A stretch of DNA of 64,000 nt from Labrys sp. KNU-23 (GTDB lineage: Bacteria; Pseudomonadota; Alphaproteobacteria; Rhizobiales; Labraceae), in the NCBI RefSeq assembly GCF_008330945.1, contig NZ_CP043489.1, forward strand, positions 992,001 through 1,056,000, written 5' to 3'. Below the pieces are notes generated by a model that saw only the letters and a program-made list of their open reading frames with translations, had not been told where the DNA came from and made no database searches. How positions within the stretch are numbered: the first letter of the stretch is position 1; each line of letters begins with the position of its first letter. A program made the position numbers and the translations under genes. Positions 7,863 through 16,290 of the stretch are shown one piece after another.

Positions 7863-8468
7863 CGCGTCTCCTTCGCTCGAACAATCGATCTCCATGATCG
7901 GGTATTGTCTTGCTACTCAGCGCCCCCCCGAGCCACTACACAGCGTCACATCACAGGAAACATACTTTCCCTGTTGGTTCAACCTGCGGCTATTCTGAGT
8001 TTTTCCACAAAAGCCCGGCATTCGGCAGATAGGCGGTGGGAAAACGCCGCCTCTCGTTTAAAGTTCCAGGCTCGGCAAACTATTCAACAGTCACGCTTCT
8101 TTCCGGCTGCCGCGGCAACACCACGACACGTACCACTTTGGAATCGCTATAAAAATAGATCCGGGTGGATCATGCTGAGCAAGAGGCCACGGCCGTCGAA
8201 CCAAGATACAGGGACCCGCTGAATTCGCCGGCGGCGCCCGCCCAGCCGCACTCTCATCCGATCAACAAAAATTTATTCCTCGTGGATTGCAACTTGCTCC
8301 GCAACCTACCGGGAAGCCTCAGCCAGTGAAGGAAAGGGCCGACGAGCCCCTCGGAGGAATCGGCCGGCCTGCGCGGCCGGTGGCAGGATCCGGTGTCGTT
8401 GGTGTCTCAGAGCCTGGCATCCATAGCGTCACCCGGTTCAGCCAGCGGTGCGCATGCCGCGCGGGGCC
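7863..8468. other. 606-bp region without a recognised gene
   Basis: Less GC-rich than its surroundings between 7900 and 8300. It holds the promoter region of the sulfotransferase gene, including an imperfect dyad around 7954-7975 (ACAGGAAA / TTTCCCTGT), a small GGCGG/CCGCC hairpin near 8033-8052, and a GANTC site (GAATC) near 8141. No ORF in it has convincing coding character. Confidence 0.5.
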
Positions 8469-9440
8469 CTATCGCTCGGCCGCGGCACGAGCGAGCCTGT
8501 CACGTATGGCCTCGCCCAGGCCCTCACCGGGAATGGGAGCGACGGCGATGGCATGAATGTCGGCGCGATCGAGCAGGCGCAGCATGCCGAACAGATTGGC
8601 AGCGGCCTCGGTAAGCTCACCGCTCGGGCTGAGGTTGGCAGAGATGCGGGCCTGCCCGCCCCCACCCGGCCCGAAGCCCAACCAGGCCTCGCCGGGTTCT
8701 GCATCTTCGGCATCGAGCCTGACATGGGCCCGGGGGGCGTAATGGGACGCGAGCATGCCGGGTGCCACCGGCTCGTCGCCGGCGCCCTCCGGCCCCTCGG
8801 CGAGCGCAAAGCCGAGCACGTCCTCGATCATGTCCCGCGACAGGCCGCCGGGACGCAACATCGCCACGCGATCGCCGAGGCAGGACAGGATGGTCGATTC
8901 GACGCCGACCTGGGTGGCGCCCCCATCCACGATGGCATCGATGCGGCCGTCGAGATCGGCAGCGACATGGGCGGCCGTGGTGGCACTGACATGACCGGAG
9001 CGATTGGCCGAGGGCGCGGCGACCGGCCGGCCGACGGCCTCGAGCACGGCATGGGCCACGGGATGATCGGGCACGCGCAAAGCGACGCTGTCGAGCCCGG
9101 CGGTCGCGATCTCGCTGACCGTGCAGCTCGGCGCCTTCGGCACCACCAGAGTCAATGGTCCCGGCCAGAACGCCAGCGCCAGGCGTTCGGCCGCCGGCGA
9201 GAAGACGCCCTGACCGCGGGCGAGCTCGAAAGAAGCCAGATGAGCAATCAACGGATTGAAGCGCGGCCGCCCCTTGGCCTCGTAGATGCCGGCGACCGCT
9301 CGGCCATTGGTGGCATCGGCGCCCAGGCCATAGACCGTTTCGGTGGGAAAGGAGACCAGCCCGCCCTCGGCCAGGATGCGCCCGGCCTTCGCCAGGGAGG
9401 ATGGGTCGGCCCCGAGATGCAGGGTGTTTCGATATGTCAT
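8469..9440 (-). CDS. L-threonylcarbamoyladenylate synthase, Sua5/YciO/YrdC family
   Basis: A 323-residue protein with the Sua5 layout: YrdC domain (residues ~10-195) and a C-terminal Sua5 domain (~210-320). It makes threonylcarbamoyl-AMP from threonine, bicarbonate and ATP for the t6A37 modification of tRNAs. Motifs are the N-terminal FPTETVYGLGADA, KGRPRFNPLI, SANRSGHVSAT and APGMLASHYAPRAHV linking to the C-terminal domain. The ATG at 9440 fits family N-termini; the frame stays open far upstream as a chance antisense ORF over the divergent acyl-CoA dehydrogenase gene. The two genes start 87 bp apart. Confidence 0.93.
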   Translation of the reverse strand: MTYRNTLHLGADPSSLAKAGRILAEGGLVSFPTETVYGLGADATNGRAVAGIYEAKGRPRFNPLIAHLASFELARGQGVFSPAAERLALAFWPGPLTLVVPKAPSCTVSEIATAGLDSVALRVPDHPVAHAVLEAVGRPVAAPSANRSGHVSATTAAHVAADLDGRIDAIVDGGATQVGVESTILSCLGDRVAMLRPGGLSRDMIEDVLGFALAEGPEGAGDEPVAPGMLASHYAPRAHVRLDAEDAEPGEAWLGFGPGGGGQARISANLSPSGELTEAAANLFGMLRLLDRADIHAIAVAPIPGEGLGEAIRDRLARAAAER

Positions 9441-9527
9441 CCAGGCCAGCCGTCCGCTCTTTTGTTGATCGATGCGTGATGCGCCATTGCCCGCAGCTAC
9501 GCATTCCGTCAAGGTCGAAGGCGCGCA

Positions 9528-11315
9528 ATGGAGTTTCAAGAACCAACAATGACCTATCAAGCGCCTGTTGCCGACATTGTCTTTTCGCTTCGTCACGTCG
9601 CCGATGTCGACGCGCTGCAGAGCGAAGGACTGTTCCCCGATGCAACGCCGGACCTGGTCGACACCATCCTGGAGGAAGCCGGCCATTTCGCGACCGATCG
9701 CATAGCCCCGCTCAACCGCGAGGGCGACCGGGTTGGCGCCCGGCTCGAACAGCAGGGCGTGGTTACTGCCCCGGGTTGGCGGGAAGCCTATGCCGACTGG
9801 AGCGGTGGTGGCTGGAACGGCCTGGCAGGGCCGGTGGAATTCGGCGGCCAAGGCCTGCCGCTGCTGCTCAACGCCGCCTGCCTGGAAATGTGGAACTCGG
9901 CTTCGATGGCCTTCGGCATCGGGCCGGTGCTCACCATGGGTGCGGTCGAGGCTCTCGCCGCCCACGCCACCCCGGAGCTTCAGCAGACCTATCTCGCCAA
10001 GCTGGTCAGCGGCGAGTGGACGGGCACGATGAATTTGACCGAGCCTCAGGCCGGCTCCGACCTCGCCGCCTTGCGCAGCCGCGCCGAGCGACGCGACGAC
10101 GGCAGCTACCGCATCTTCGGGCAGAAGATCTTCATCACCTATGGCGATCACGACCTGACGCCCAACATCGTGCATCTGGTGCTCGCCAGGCTTCCCGATG
10201 CACCCGCGGGCACGCGCGGCATCTCGCTGTTCTTGGTGCCGAAATATCTCACTGATGCCGAGGGCAATCCAGACCGCCGCAACGATGCGTTCTGTTCCGG
10301 CCTCGAGCACAAGCTCGGCATCCATGGCTCGCCGACCTGCGTGATGGTGTTCGGCGACGAAGGCGGCGCCATCGGCTATCTCATCGGCGAGGAGCACAAG
10401 GGCCTGGCCTGCATGTTCACCATGATGAACAATGCCCGCCTCGCCGTCGGCCTGCAGGGGGTCGCCATTGCCGAGCGTGCCTATCAGCACGCCCTCGCTT
10501 ATGCGCGCGAGCGGCGCCAGGGCAAAAGCCCGCTCTGGCAGAGTGGCGGCATGAGCCCGATCATCGAGCATCCCGACATAAGACGCATGCTCCTGGAGAT
10601 GCGGGCGAAGACCGTGGCGGCCCGGGGCATCTCCTACCTGCTTGCCGCGGCGATCGATCGCTCTCATCACGAGGCCGATGTCGACAGGCGTAGACAAGCC
10701 GCCAACCGCGCGGCCTTGCTCACGCCCGTGGCCAAGGCCTTCTCCACCGATATCGGCAACGAGGTCGCCTCGCTCGGCGTCCAGGTCCATGGCGGCATGG
10801 GCTATATCGAGGAGACGGGCGCCGCCCAGCATTTCCGCGACGCCCGCATCGCCGCGATCTATGAAGGCACCAACGGCATCCAGGCGATCGATCTTGCCAC
10901 CCGCAAGCTGCCGCTCGAAGGCGGGAATGTGATCCGCGGCTTCATCGCCGAGTTGCGGGATACCGTCGCGGCTGTTGCGGCCAGCGAGCGCTTTGCCACC
11001 CTCGCGCCTTTCCTGGGACGCTCCGTCGACGCGCTCGAGCGCGCCACGGCTTATATGCTGGCGCCCCGCGAGCGCGCCGAGGACGTTCTGGCGGGCGCCA
11101 CACCCTATCTGCGGGTGTTTGCCATCGCCGCGGGCGGCGCCGTGGTGGCGAAGGAAGCGCTGGCCGCCGCCGCCATCGATCCCCACGAGCCCGCCAACCG
11201 CCTGCGCATCGACACCGCGCATTTCTATGCCACGCAGATTTCGCCGCAGGCCGAGGGGCTCGCGGAAAGCGCGGTTAGCGGCTACGTTGCCGCCGGACTC
11301 GAAACCGTTCTCTGA
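9528..11315 (+). CDS. Acyl-CoA dehydrogenase, DmdC-like long form
   Basis: A 595-residue FAD-dependent acyl-CoA dehydrogenase with the extra C-terminal domain of the ~590-600 residue class that includes DmdC (3-methylmercaptopropionyl-CoA dehydrogenase). Motifs: LTEPQAGSDL, GQKIFITYGDHD, EHKLGIHGSPTC, VQVHGGMGYIEET and IYEGTNGIQAIDL, which holds the catalytic glutamate region. The start is uncertain: ATG 9528 has a weak GAAGG, while ATG 9549 (MTYQAPVADIVF) matches homologue N-termini better. The substrate could be a medium or branched acyl-CoA; DmdC activity is not implied without DmdB/DmdD partners, which are absent. An SDR follows after 12 bp, probably co-transcribed. Confidence 0.9.
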   Translation: MEFQEPTMTYQAPVADIVFSLRHVADVDALQSEGLFPDATPDLVDTILEEAGHFATDRIAPLNREGDRVGARLEQQGVVTAPGWREAYADWSGGGWNGLAGPVEFGGQGLPLLLNAACLEMWNSASMAFGIGPVLTMGAVEALAAHATPELQQTYLAKLVSGEWTGTMNLTEPQAGSDLAALRSRAERRDDGSYRIFGQKIFITYGDHDLTPNIVHLVLARLPDAPAGTRGISLFLVPKYLTDAEGNPDRRNDAFCSGLEHKLGIHGSPTCVMVFGDEGGAIGYLIGEEHKGLACMFTMMNNARLAVGLQGVAIAERAYQHALAYARERRQGKSPLWQSGGMSPIIEHPDIRRMLLEMRAKTVAARGISYLLAAAIDRSHHEADVDRRRQAANRAALLTPVAKAFSTDIGNEVASLGVQVHGGMGYIEETGAAQHFRDARIAAIYEGTNGIQAIDLATRKLPLEGGNVIRGFIAELRDTVAAVAASERFATLAPFLGRSVDALERATAYMLAPRERAEDVLAGATPYLRVFAIAAGGAVVAKEALAAAAIDPHEPANRLRIDTAHFYATQISPQAEGLAESAVSGYVAAGLETVL

Positions 11316-11327
11316 CAGGACCCCTGA

Positions 11328-12191
11328 ATGTCGCTTGCCAACAAAACCCTGTTCATCACTGGCGCCTCGCGTGGCATCGGGCTCGCCATCGCGTTGAAGG
11401 CGGCCAGGGATGGCGCCAACATCGCCATTGCGGCCAAGACCGAAACCCCCCACCCCAAGCTGGAAGGCACCATCTACACGGCCGCCGAAGAGATCGAGAA
11501 GGCGGGTGGCAAGGCCCTGCCGCTGGTGGTGGACGTGCGTGACGAGGACAGCGTCAAGGACGCTTTCGCCAAGACGGCGGCGCAGTTCGGCGGCATCGAC
11601 ATCGTGGTCAACAACGCCTCCGCCATCCAGATGACCAAGGCCGCCGACACCGATATGAAGCGCTACGATCTGATGAACCAGATCAATGCGCGCGGCACCT
11701 TCCTGGTCTCGAAGACGGCCCTACCCTATCTCGAAAAGGCCGAGCAGCCGCATATCCTGATGCTGTCGCCTCCTCTCGACATGAAGGAGAAGTGGTTCGC
11801 GCCCCATACCGCCTATTCCATCGCCAAATACGGCATGAGCCTGGTGGTGCTCGGCCTTGCCGGCGAGACGCGCGGGCGTATCGGCGTCAACGCCTTGTGG
11901 CCCCGCACCACCATCGCCACTGCCGCGATCAAGAATATCCTCGGCGGCGACGCCCTGATGCGCCGCTCGCGCAAGCCGGACATCCTGGCCGATGCTGCCT
12001 ACCGGATCTTCCACAAGCCAGTCAGCTTTACCGGCAACTTCCTGATCGACGACACCTTCCTCCATGGCGAGGGCGTCACCGATTTCGAGGCCTATCGCGC
12101 GGTCCCGGGCGAAACCCTGGCGCCCGACTTCTTCGTACCCGACGATTCCGTACCACCCCCGGGGGTGGTAATCGGGGAGGCCATGCACTAG
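11328..12191 (+). CDS. Short-chain dehydrogenase/reductase, HSDL2-like
   Basis: A 287-residue classical SDR. The cofactor motif TGASRGIG lies at residues ~11-18, NNAS near 91-94, and the catalytic YSIAK near 164-168. The overall sequence, including TAAEEIEKAGGKALPLVVDVRDE-type spacing and the PHILMLSPPLD stretch, follows the HSDL2-like group that often sits beside fatty-acid oxidation genes. It directly follows the acyl-CoA dehydrogenase, which suggests a shared role in acyl or lipid metabolism. The stop codon TAG (12189-12191) is part of the CTAGAGCA end of a dispersed repeat. Confidence 0.9.
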   Translation: MSLANKTLFITGASRGIGLAIALKAARDGANIAIAAKTETPHPKLEGTIYTAAEEIEKAGGKALPLVVDVRDEDSVKDAFAKTAAQFGGIDIVVNNASAIQMTKAADTDMKRYDLMNQINARGTFLVSKTALPYLEKAEQPHILMLSPPLDMKEKWFAPHTAYSIAKYGMSLVVLGLAGETRGRIGVNALWPRTTIATAAIKNILGGDALMRRSRKPDILADAAYRIFHKPVSFTGNFLIDDTFLHGEGVTDFEAYRAVPGETLAPDFFVPDDSVPPPGVVIGEAMH

Positions 12192-12292
12192 AGCAAGATG
12201 CGTTCAGGCGTGAATGCTTGTTTGCTTCCACGCTTTGGTTCGACGCGTCCTTGTGGTTCTTGCCGATGTCGGCACGTCGCAAGACGCCATAG
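12188..12292 (+). repeat. Dispersed two-hairpin element, copy A
   Basis: One of seven related ~100-bp elements in the window (others near 16303, 20595, 21221, 25307, 25692, 53722). It begins CTAGAGCA, contains GCGTTC/GAATGC (inner stem with one wobble pair), then TTTGGTTCGACGCG, and ends near CGCAAGACGCC. It supplies the stop codon of the preceding SDR gene. Confidence 0.7.
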
Positions 12293-12312
12293 GTCGCAGG
12301 GAGATATCCGGC

Positions 12313-13248
12313 ATGACGACGCTGTTGGTCACGCACCCGGCCTATGCCCGCCACGAGACGCCGCGAGGGCATCCCGAGCGGGTCGACCGTATCCTGGCGG
12401 TGGAAGCCGTGCTGGCTACTCCTCTGTTCGACGGGCTGGAGCGCGTCCAGGCGCCGGAGGCCTCGATCGACATGATCGAGGCCTGCCATCCGCGCGCCTA
12501 TGTCGAAACCTTGCAGCGCCTGAGCCCACATGACGATGAGGGCTTGGCGCAGCTCGACGGCGACACCTCGATGTCATCCGGCAGCTTCGAGGCGGCCCTG
12601 CGCGGCGCCGGCGGCGCGACGCTCGCGGTCGACCATGTCATGACCGGCAAGGCCAAGAACGCCTTCAGCGCCTCGCGCCCGCCCGGCCATCATGCCGAGC
12701 CGCAACGGGCAATGGGCTTTTGCCTCTTCAACAATGTCGCCATCGCCGCCCGCCACGCCCAGAAGGCGCATGACGCCGAGCGAGTGGCGATCGTGGATTT
12801 CGACGTGCATCACGGCAACGGCACCCAGGCGATCTTCTGGAACGACCCCAGCGTGCTCTATGCCTCCACCCACCAGATGCCGCTCTATCCGGGCACGGGC
12901 GCGCCCAGCGAAACCGGCGAGGCCGGCACCATCGTCAATGCCCCGCTCAGGCCCGGCCAGGGCGGCAGCGAATTCCGCGAGGCCATGCAGAACGTGATCC
13001 TGCCGCGCCTGCAGGACTTCGCGCCGGATCTCATCCTGATTTCAGCCGGCTTCGATGCCCATGAGCGCGATCCGCTCGGTGGCCTCAATTTCGTCGAGGA
13101 GGATTATGCCTGGGCGACCTCGGTGCTGATCGATCTCGCAGCCAGGACCGCAGGCGGGCGCATCGTCTCCGTGCTCGAAGGCGGCTATGATCTGACCGCC
13201 CTCGCCCGCTCCAGCGCCGTGCATGTCGCCACCTTGATGCAGGCGTAG
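12313..13248 (+). CDS. Histone deacetylase-like zinc amidohydrolase (class II HDAC / acetoin utilisation type)
   Basis: A 311-residue deacetylase of the arginase/HDAC fold. ATG 12313 is preceded by AGGGAG at 9 nt spacing. Zinc and catalytic residues are present: RPPGHHAEP (tandem catalytic His), [12 protein letters not shown] (metal ligands Asp and His), [14 protein letters not shown] (third ligand Asp) and EGGYD near the C-terminus. Bacterial members remove acetyl groups from polyamines or other small acetylamides, or act on proteins; the substrate here is unknown. It stands alone behind a repeat element and is followed by a long inverted repeat. Confidence 0.92.
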   Translation: MTTLLVTHPAYARHETPRGHPERVDRILAVEAVLATPLFDGLERVQAPEASIDMIEACHPRAYVETLQRLSPHDDEGLAQLDGDTSMSSGSFEAALRGAGGATLAVDHVMTGKAKNAFSASRPPGHHAEPQRAMGFCLFNNVAIAARHAQKAHDAERVAIVDFDVHHGNGTQAIFWNDPSVLYASTHQMPLYPGTGAPSETGEAGTIVNAPLRPGQGGSEFREAMQNVILPRLQDFAPDLILISAGFDAHERDPLGGLNFVEEDYAWATSVLIDLAARTAGGRIVSVLEGGYDLTALARSSAVHVATLMQA

Positions 13249-13297
13249 GAATTATCGCGGATATGTACTCTGTCATACCAGAGTGCGGAAAGAATGA

Positions 13298-13389
13298 TCC
13301 GTCATTGCGAGCGAAGCGAAGCAATCCAGGAGCTTGAAGGCATAGAATTTACGGCTCCTGGATTGCTTCGCTTCGCTCGCAATGACGGA
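13298..13389. repeat. Long perfect inverted repeat, 36-bp arms
   Basis: Arms 13298-13333 and 13354-13389 are exact reverse complements with a 20-nt loop. Each arm is a unit running GTCATTGC...GCAATCCAG with a GAGCGAAGCGAA core. The unit ends match those of the repeats at 58527 and 63806, though the core differs. It lies downstream of the deacetylase gene and may act as a terminator or a REP-like element. Confidence 0.85.
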
Positions 13390-13550
13390 ATTGGTGAGTC
13401 AATCTTTATGCAGGCTGATATATTCGCGAACGGGTAAATCGCGTACCCAAACGCGCGGGCAGCATGGAGCGTCGATCTCCGGATCGACCGCCTTCATCTC
13501 CGTTTCAAGAATGGTCGATCTGAAGATCGACCTCCTCCTGCAAAGGAGAA
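13390..13550. other. Non-coding stretch with two GATCGAC hairpins
   Basis: Contains GTCGATC-tccg-GATCGAC (13471-13488) and GGTCGATCT-ga-AGATCGACC (13513-13532). They lie just past the stop of the minus-strand gene at 13551, so they would sit in its 3' untranslated region. No gene is seen. Confidence 0.4.
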
Positions 13551-14198
13551 TCAGTCGCCGTCCTCGAAGAACTGCCACTTGCCCTGCGGGCTGATGCCGA
13601 GGCGGTAGAAGGAATAGACGCCCTTGTCCTGCATGTCCTGGAAATCACCGGCGGTGATCAGGCGGAACAGCTCGACCATCTGCGGGCCGGTCAGCTTGTT
13701 GAGGGGATAGCGCGCGAAATAGGGCCAGACATAGGCTTCCTGCGGCGTGCCGACATCGACATGGACATAGCCCGCCTCGAGCACGTCATCCATGATGGCG
13801 AGAATCTCCCGGCCCTTCGGATCGCCGGCCAGCAGCTTCAATGTCGCGATCGGATCGTCGCTCTCGCCGCCGGGAAGGTCGGGATTGCCGCCATTGGCGG
13901 CAAAGATCGGGCGCAGCGATTCCAGTTCGCCCGTCTTGATCGCCGTCAGCAGTTTCTGCCGCAATTCCTTCACCGGTGCCGGGAGGTCGGCGTCGCCATA
14001 GAAGACCTGTGGTGCCACCTGCGCACTGGCGCTGTCGTCGCTCGCCGGCGGCGTGACCGTCACAGTGGGAGCTTCTGTGGTCACGGGCGGAGATTTGCCC
14101 GGCGCATTCTTGGTCGTGTCGTTGGCCGCCTGAGACGGCACGGCGCCAAGCAGGACGACAGCGGAAACGGCAAGGACAATTCGGCGCATGGTCGGCAT
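13551..14198 (-). CDS. Exported protein of unknown function
   Basis: A 215-residue protein, start at ATG 14198 (MPTMRRIVLAV), with an alternative ATG at 14189. Residues 1-24 form a signal peptide ending near PSQAAND. A low-complexity Thr/Pro/Ser linker follows (~25-60). The remaining ~150 residues form a folded domain with APVKELRQKLLTAIKTGELESLRPIFAANGG and a terminal SFYRLGISPQGKWQFFEDGD, predicted periplasmic. I do not recognise a named family; proteins of this look are common in Hyphomicrobiales. It probably forms its own unit, since the next upstream minus-strand gene ends 100 bp away. Confidence 0.75.
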   Translation of the reverse strand: MPTMRRIVLAVSAVVLLGAVPSQAANDTTKNAPGKSPPVTTEAPTVTVTPPASDDSASAQVAPQVFYGDADLPAPVKELRQKLLTAIKTGELESLRPIFAANGGNPDLPGGESDDPIATLKLLAGDPKGREILAIMDDVLEAGYVHVDVGTPQEAYVWPYFARYPLNKLTGPQMVELFRLITAGDFQDMQDKGVYSFYRLGISPQGKWQFFEDGD

Positions 14199-14298
14199 CA
14201 ATCCGGGATCAGGCGAATCACGGCATTCGCTCGGCGACAGCCTAGCCACAGCCGCGCGCGATTGCGAGCTTTCCCGGACGGCGAAGGCCGCTCACATT

Positions 14299-14559
14299 CT
14301 ATTGATGGGTTCCCTTGACCGTGAATTCGCCATTGCGCACCCGCTCGGGCAGGCGCTCGGCAAAGCGGGCGACGGGTTCCTCGCCATAGGTCGCGACCAG
14401 TTCCTTGAAGGCGGCAAAAAGAGCCGCATTGGCCACGCAATCGCCGTCGATGCCATCGAGAATGGCCTCTTCCCAGGCCTGCAGCAGATAGTCGAGCGCT
14501 GCCCGCCGGGCATCGTCTGCGGCGAATTGCTGTTTCAGATGGGTAACGCGATCATACAT
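14299..14559 (-). CDS. Small conserved-looking cytoplasmic protein of unknown function
   Basis: An 86-residue protein from ATG 14559 (MYDRVTHLKQQFAADDARRAALDYLLQAWEEA). The longer ORF start at 14637 is rejected because it would add a proline-rich, unlikely N-terminus. It is predicted helical and acidic, without signal peptide or membrane helix. AGGAT lies about 8 nt upstream of the start. It lies downstream of the Nudix and TIGR02301-like genes on the same strand, 86 bp after the latter, so it may belong to that transcript. No function is recognised. Confidence 0.6.
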   Translation of the reverse strand: MYDRVTHLKQQFAADDARRAALDYLLQAWEEAILDGIDGDCVANAALFAAFKELVATYGEEPVARFAERLPERVRNGEFTVKGTHQ

Positions 14560-14645
14560 GACAAAATCCTGCCGCGGCGATGGCTGCGGGCGAACCGAAC
14601 CATAGCATGCTGGTGTCCCAGGAATAGACACTTCCAAATTAATCG

Positions 14646-15071
14646 TTAACGGCCGTAACGCGCTTCCAGTGCCTTGATGATGCTGCCGCTCTCATCGAGA
14701 TAGAGACGGATCACCGTGCCGGCAGCTTCGTTGCAACTGCGATAGCTCTCGCTGAAACTGCGATAGCCGCGATTGAAGGCACCGGCGAAGCGTGCCTTGG
14801 CGGCCTCGTCGAAGCCCTGTGCTTCGGCCAGCGCATTCATCTTGTCCCGCCAGGCCGGCGCATCCGCAAAGCCACACAGGCCGCGCAGGTAGTGCAAGGC
14901 TCCCATCAGTTCGGCGAGCCGTAGCAATTGCGGTTCATAGGGGGCGATCTGCGGAGCCGCTGGTGCCGGCGGTGGCTGCACCGGCTTGGGCGGCGGCGTC
15001 TGCGCGTAGGCCACCGCCACGATCGTTCCGAATGCCAGCAAGGCGGCTGGCAGGACCTGGCGGCCGCTCAC
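14646..15071 (-). CDS. TIGR02301-like exported protein
   Basis: A 141-residue protein with a signal peptide (residues 1-23, ...VAVAYAQ), a proline-rich linker (residues 24-45) and a helical domain starting PYEPQLLRLAELMGALHYLRGLCG. That segment, with conserved cysteines in LRGLCG and SYRSCNEA, matches the TIGR02301 family of Rhizobiales. The two cysteines could form a periplasmic disulphide. Function is unknown. The start overlaps the stop of the upstream Nudix gene by 4 bp, indicating translational coupling. Confidence 0.75.
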   Translation of the reverse strand: MSGRQVLPAALLAFGTIVAVAYAQTPPPKPVQPPPAPAAPQIAPYEPQLLRLAELMGALHYLRGLCGFADAPAWRDKMNALAEAQGFDEAAKARFAGAFNRGYRSFSESYRSCNEAAGTVIRLYLDESGSIIKALEARYGR

Positions 15072-15502
15072 GGCATCCTCCTGGCAGCGGCAACGATATC
15101 GGCCAGTCCATCGGTCAGCGGCAGCCCGTCGAGGGTGACGGGATCGGCCCAGCGAAAGCTCAAGGTTTCCTCGCTGAGCCGCGGCTCCCCCTGCTCCGAG
15201 CGCCCCACGAAGACCGCCACCACGAAATGGCGTTGCACGATTCCCGCTTCATCACGGGCGATCACCTCGTGATGACGGACGAAGCCGGTGATCTCGATCT
15301 CCAGCCCGGTCTCCTCATGAACTTCCCGCCTTACCGCCGCTTCCAGGTTTTCACCCAGTTCCACCACACCACCCGGCAGCGAGAACAAACCCTGGCCCGG
15401 TGCCCGCGCACGTTCACCCAGCAACACCCTGCCATCGCGGAAGAGAGCGATGCTGGCTGCAAGAATCGGTCTGGCGGGATAGGATCGCGGCGCTTCCGTC
15501 AT
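15068..15502 (-). CDS. Nudix hydrolase
   Basis: A 144-residue Nudix protein from ATG 15502 (MTEAPRSYPARPIL). The Nudix box GX5EX7REUXEEXGU is complete, with GGVVELGE, then AVRREVHEETGLEI, around residues 44-66. It hydrolyses a nucleoside diphosphate linked to another moiety; similar proteins next to TIGR02301 genes are annotated as ADP-ribose pyrophosphatase-like or MutT-like, but the substrate cannot be read here. It is divergent from the SRAP gene with only 49 bp between starts and overlaps the TIGR02301-like gene downstream. Confidence 0.88.
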   Translation of the reverse strand: MTEAPRSYPARPILAASIALFRDGRVLLGERARAPGQGLFSLPGGVVELGENLEAAVRREVHEETGLEIEITGFVRHHEVIARDEAGIVQRHFVVAVFVGRSEQGEPRLSEETLSFRWADPVTLDGLPLTDGLADIVAAARRMP

Positions 15503-15551
15503 GGCGCCACTATTGGCGGCGGCGCCCTGCCCCGCAACCCCTTTCGAGGTC

Positions 15552-16181
15552 ATGACCGGCCGTTTTGCGCTCACCCATTCGCCACGAGAGGTGCGGGACT
15601 GGTTCGGCTATGTCGAGGAGCCGGATTTCCCGCCGCGCACCAATATCGCGCCGAGCCAACCCGTTGCCGTGGTGCACGCCGACTTTTCGGCCCGGCATTT
15701 CACCTTGATGCGCTGGGGCTTCATTCCGGCCTTCATCAAGGACACGGCCGGCTATCCTCTGCTGATCAACATCCGCTCCGAGACGGTGCAGGAGAAGCCT
15801 TCCTTCCGTAACGCTTTTGCGCGGCGGCGCTGCCTGATACCGGCGGATGGCTTCTACCAATGGCAAAAGCAGGGGCGAACGAAACGGCCCTATCTGCTGC
15901 ACCGGCCCGATGGCGGCCTCATGGCCCTGGCAGCGATCTGGGAGACCTGGTCGGGCTGCGACGGCAGTGAGATCGACACGGTCGGCCTTCTTACCACCGA
16001 TGCCAGCGGCATGCTGGCGGCGGTCGGTGACCGCAGTCCCGTGCTGATCGAGACCGACGCCATGGCCTTCTGGCTCGATCCGCTCACAAAGCCCGGCGAA
16101 GCGGCCGCCCTGCTGCGGCCACCCGCCGCCGATAGGCTCGAACTGGCGCCGGTTGCAGCGGATCTGAAGCACGGCCTCTGA
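15552..16181 (+). CDS. SRAP-domain (YedK/HMCES-like) protein lacking the catalytic triad
   Basis: A 209-residue single-domain SRAP protein. ATG 15552 is chosen because the family starts MCGRF; here it reads MTGRFALTHS. Canonical YedK uses Cys2, Glu105 and His160 to form a thiazolidine crosslink with abasic sites in single-stranded DNA. Here residue 2 is Thr, the Glu position is Gln103 (ADGFYQWQ instead of ADGFYEW) and the His position is Gly159 (VGDRSPV instead of HDRMPV). Asn73 in NIRSET and the fold-defining PPRTNIAPSQPVAVV and RRRCLIPADGFY are kept. It may bind DNA without crosslinking, or use an N-terminal Thr. Divergent from a Nudix gene. Confidence 0.85.
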   Translation: MTGRFALTHSPREVRDWFGYVEEPDFPPRTNIAPSQPVAVVHADFSARHFTLMRWGFIPAFIKDTAGYPLLINIRSETVQEKPSFRNAFARRRCLIPADGFYQWQKQGRTKRPYLLHRPDGGLMALAAIWETWSGCDGSEIDTVGLLTTDASGMLAAVGDRSPVLIETDAMAFWLDPLTKPGEAAALLRPPAADRLELAPVAADLKHGL

Positions 16182-16290
16182 CGCATTGCCAGGCCACAGC
16201 GGAACATGGCGCGTGTTCAAATTCTTAGCGAAATCTTGTGAGAGAGGACGGTTTCCTGTTCGACAAGATTCGATCCCCGAAGGAAAGACG

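Noticed and set aside
8469..11453. 994-codon minus-strand ORF across the acyl-CoA dehydrogenase gene
   Set aside because: Only its last third (from 9440) is a real gene, the Sua5-type enzyme. The rest is antisense to a well-conserved gene and shows no family resemblance; it is a GC-rich chance frame.
16186..16290. Upstream GTG/ATG start for the lipoprotein gene
   Set aside because: The ribosome-binding site GAAGGAAAG fits ATG 16291, and the longer frame adds no known N-terminal feature.
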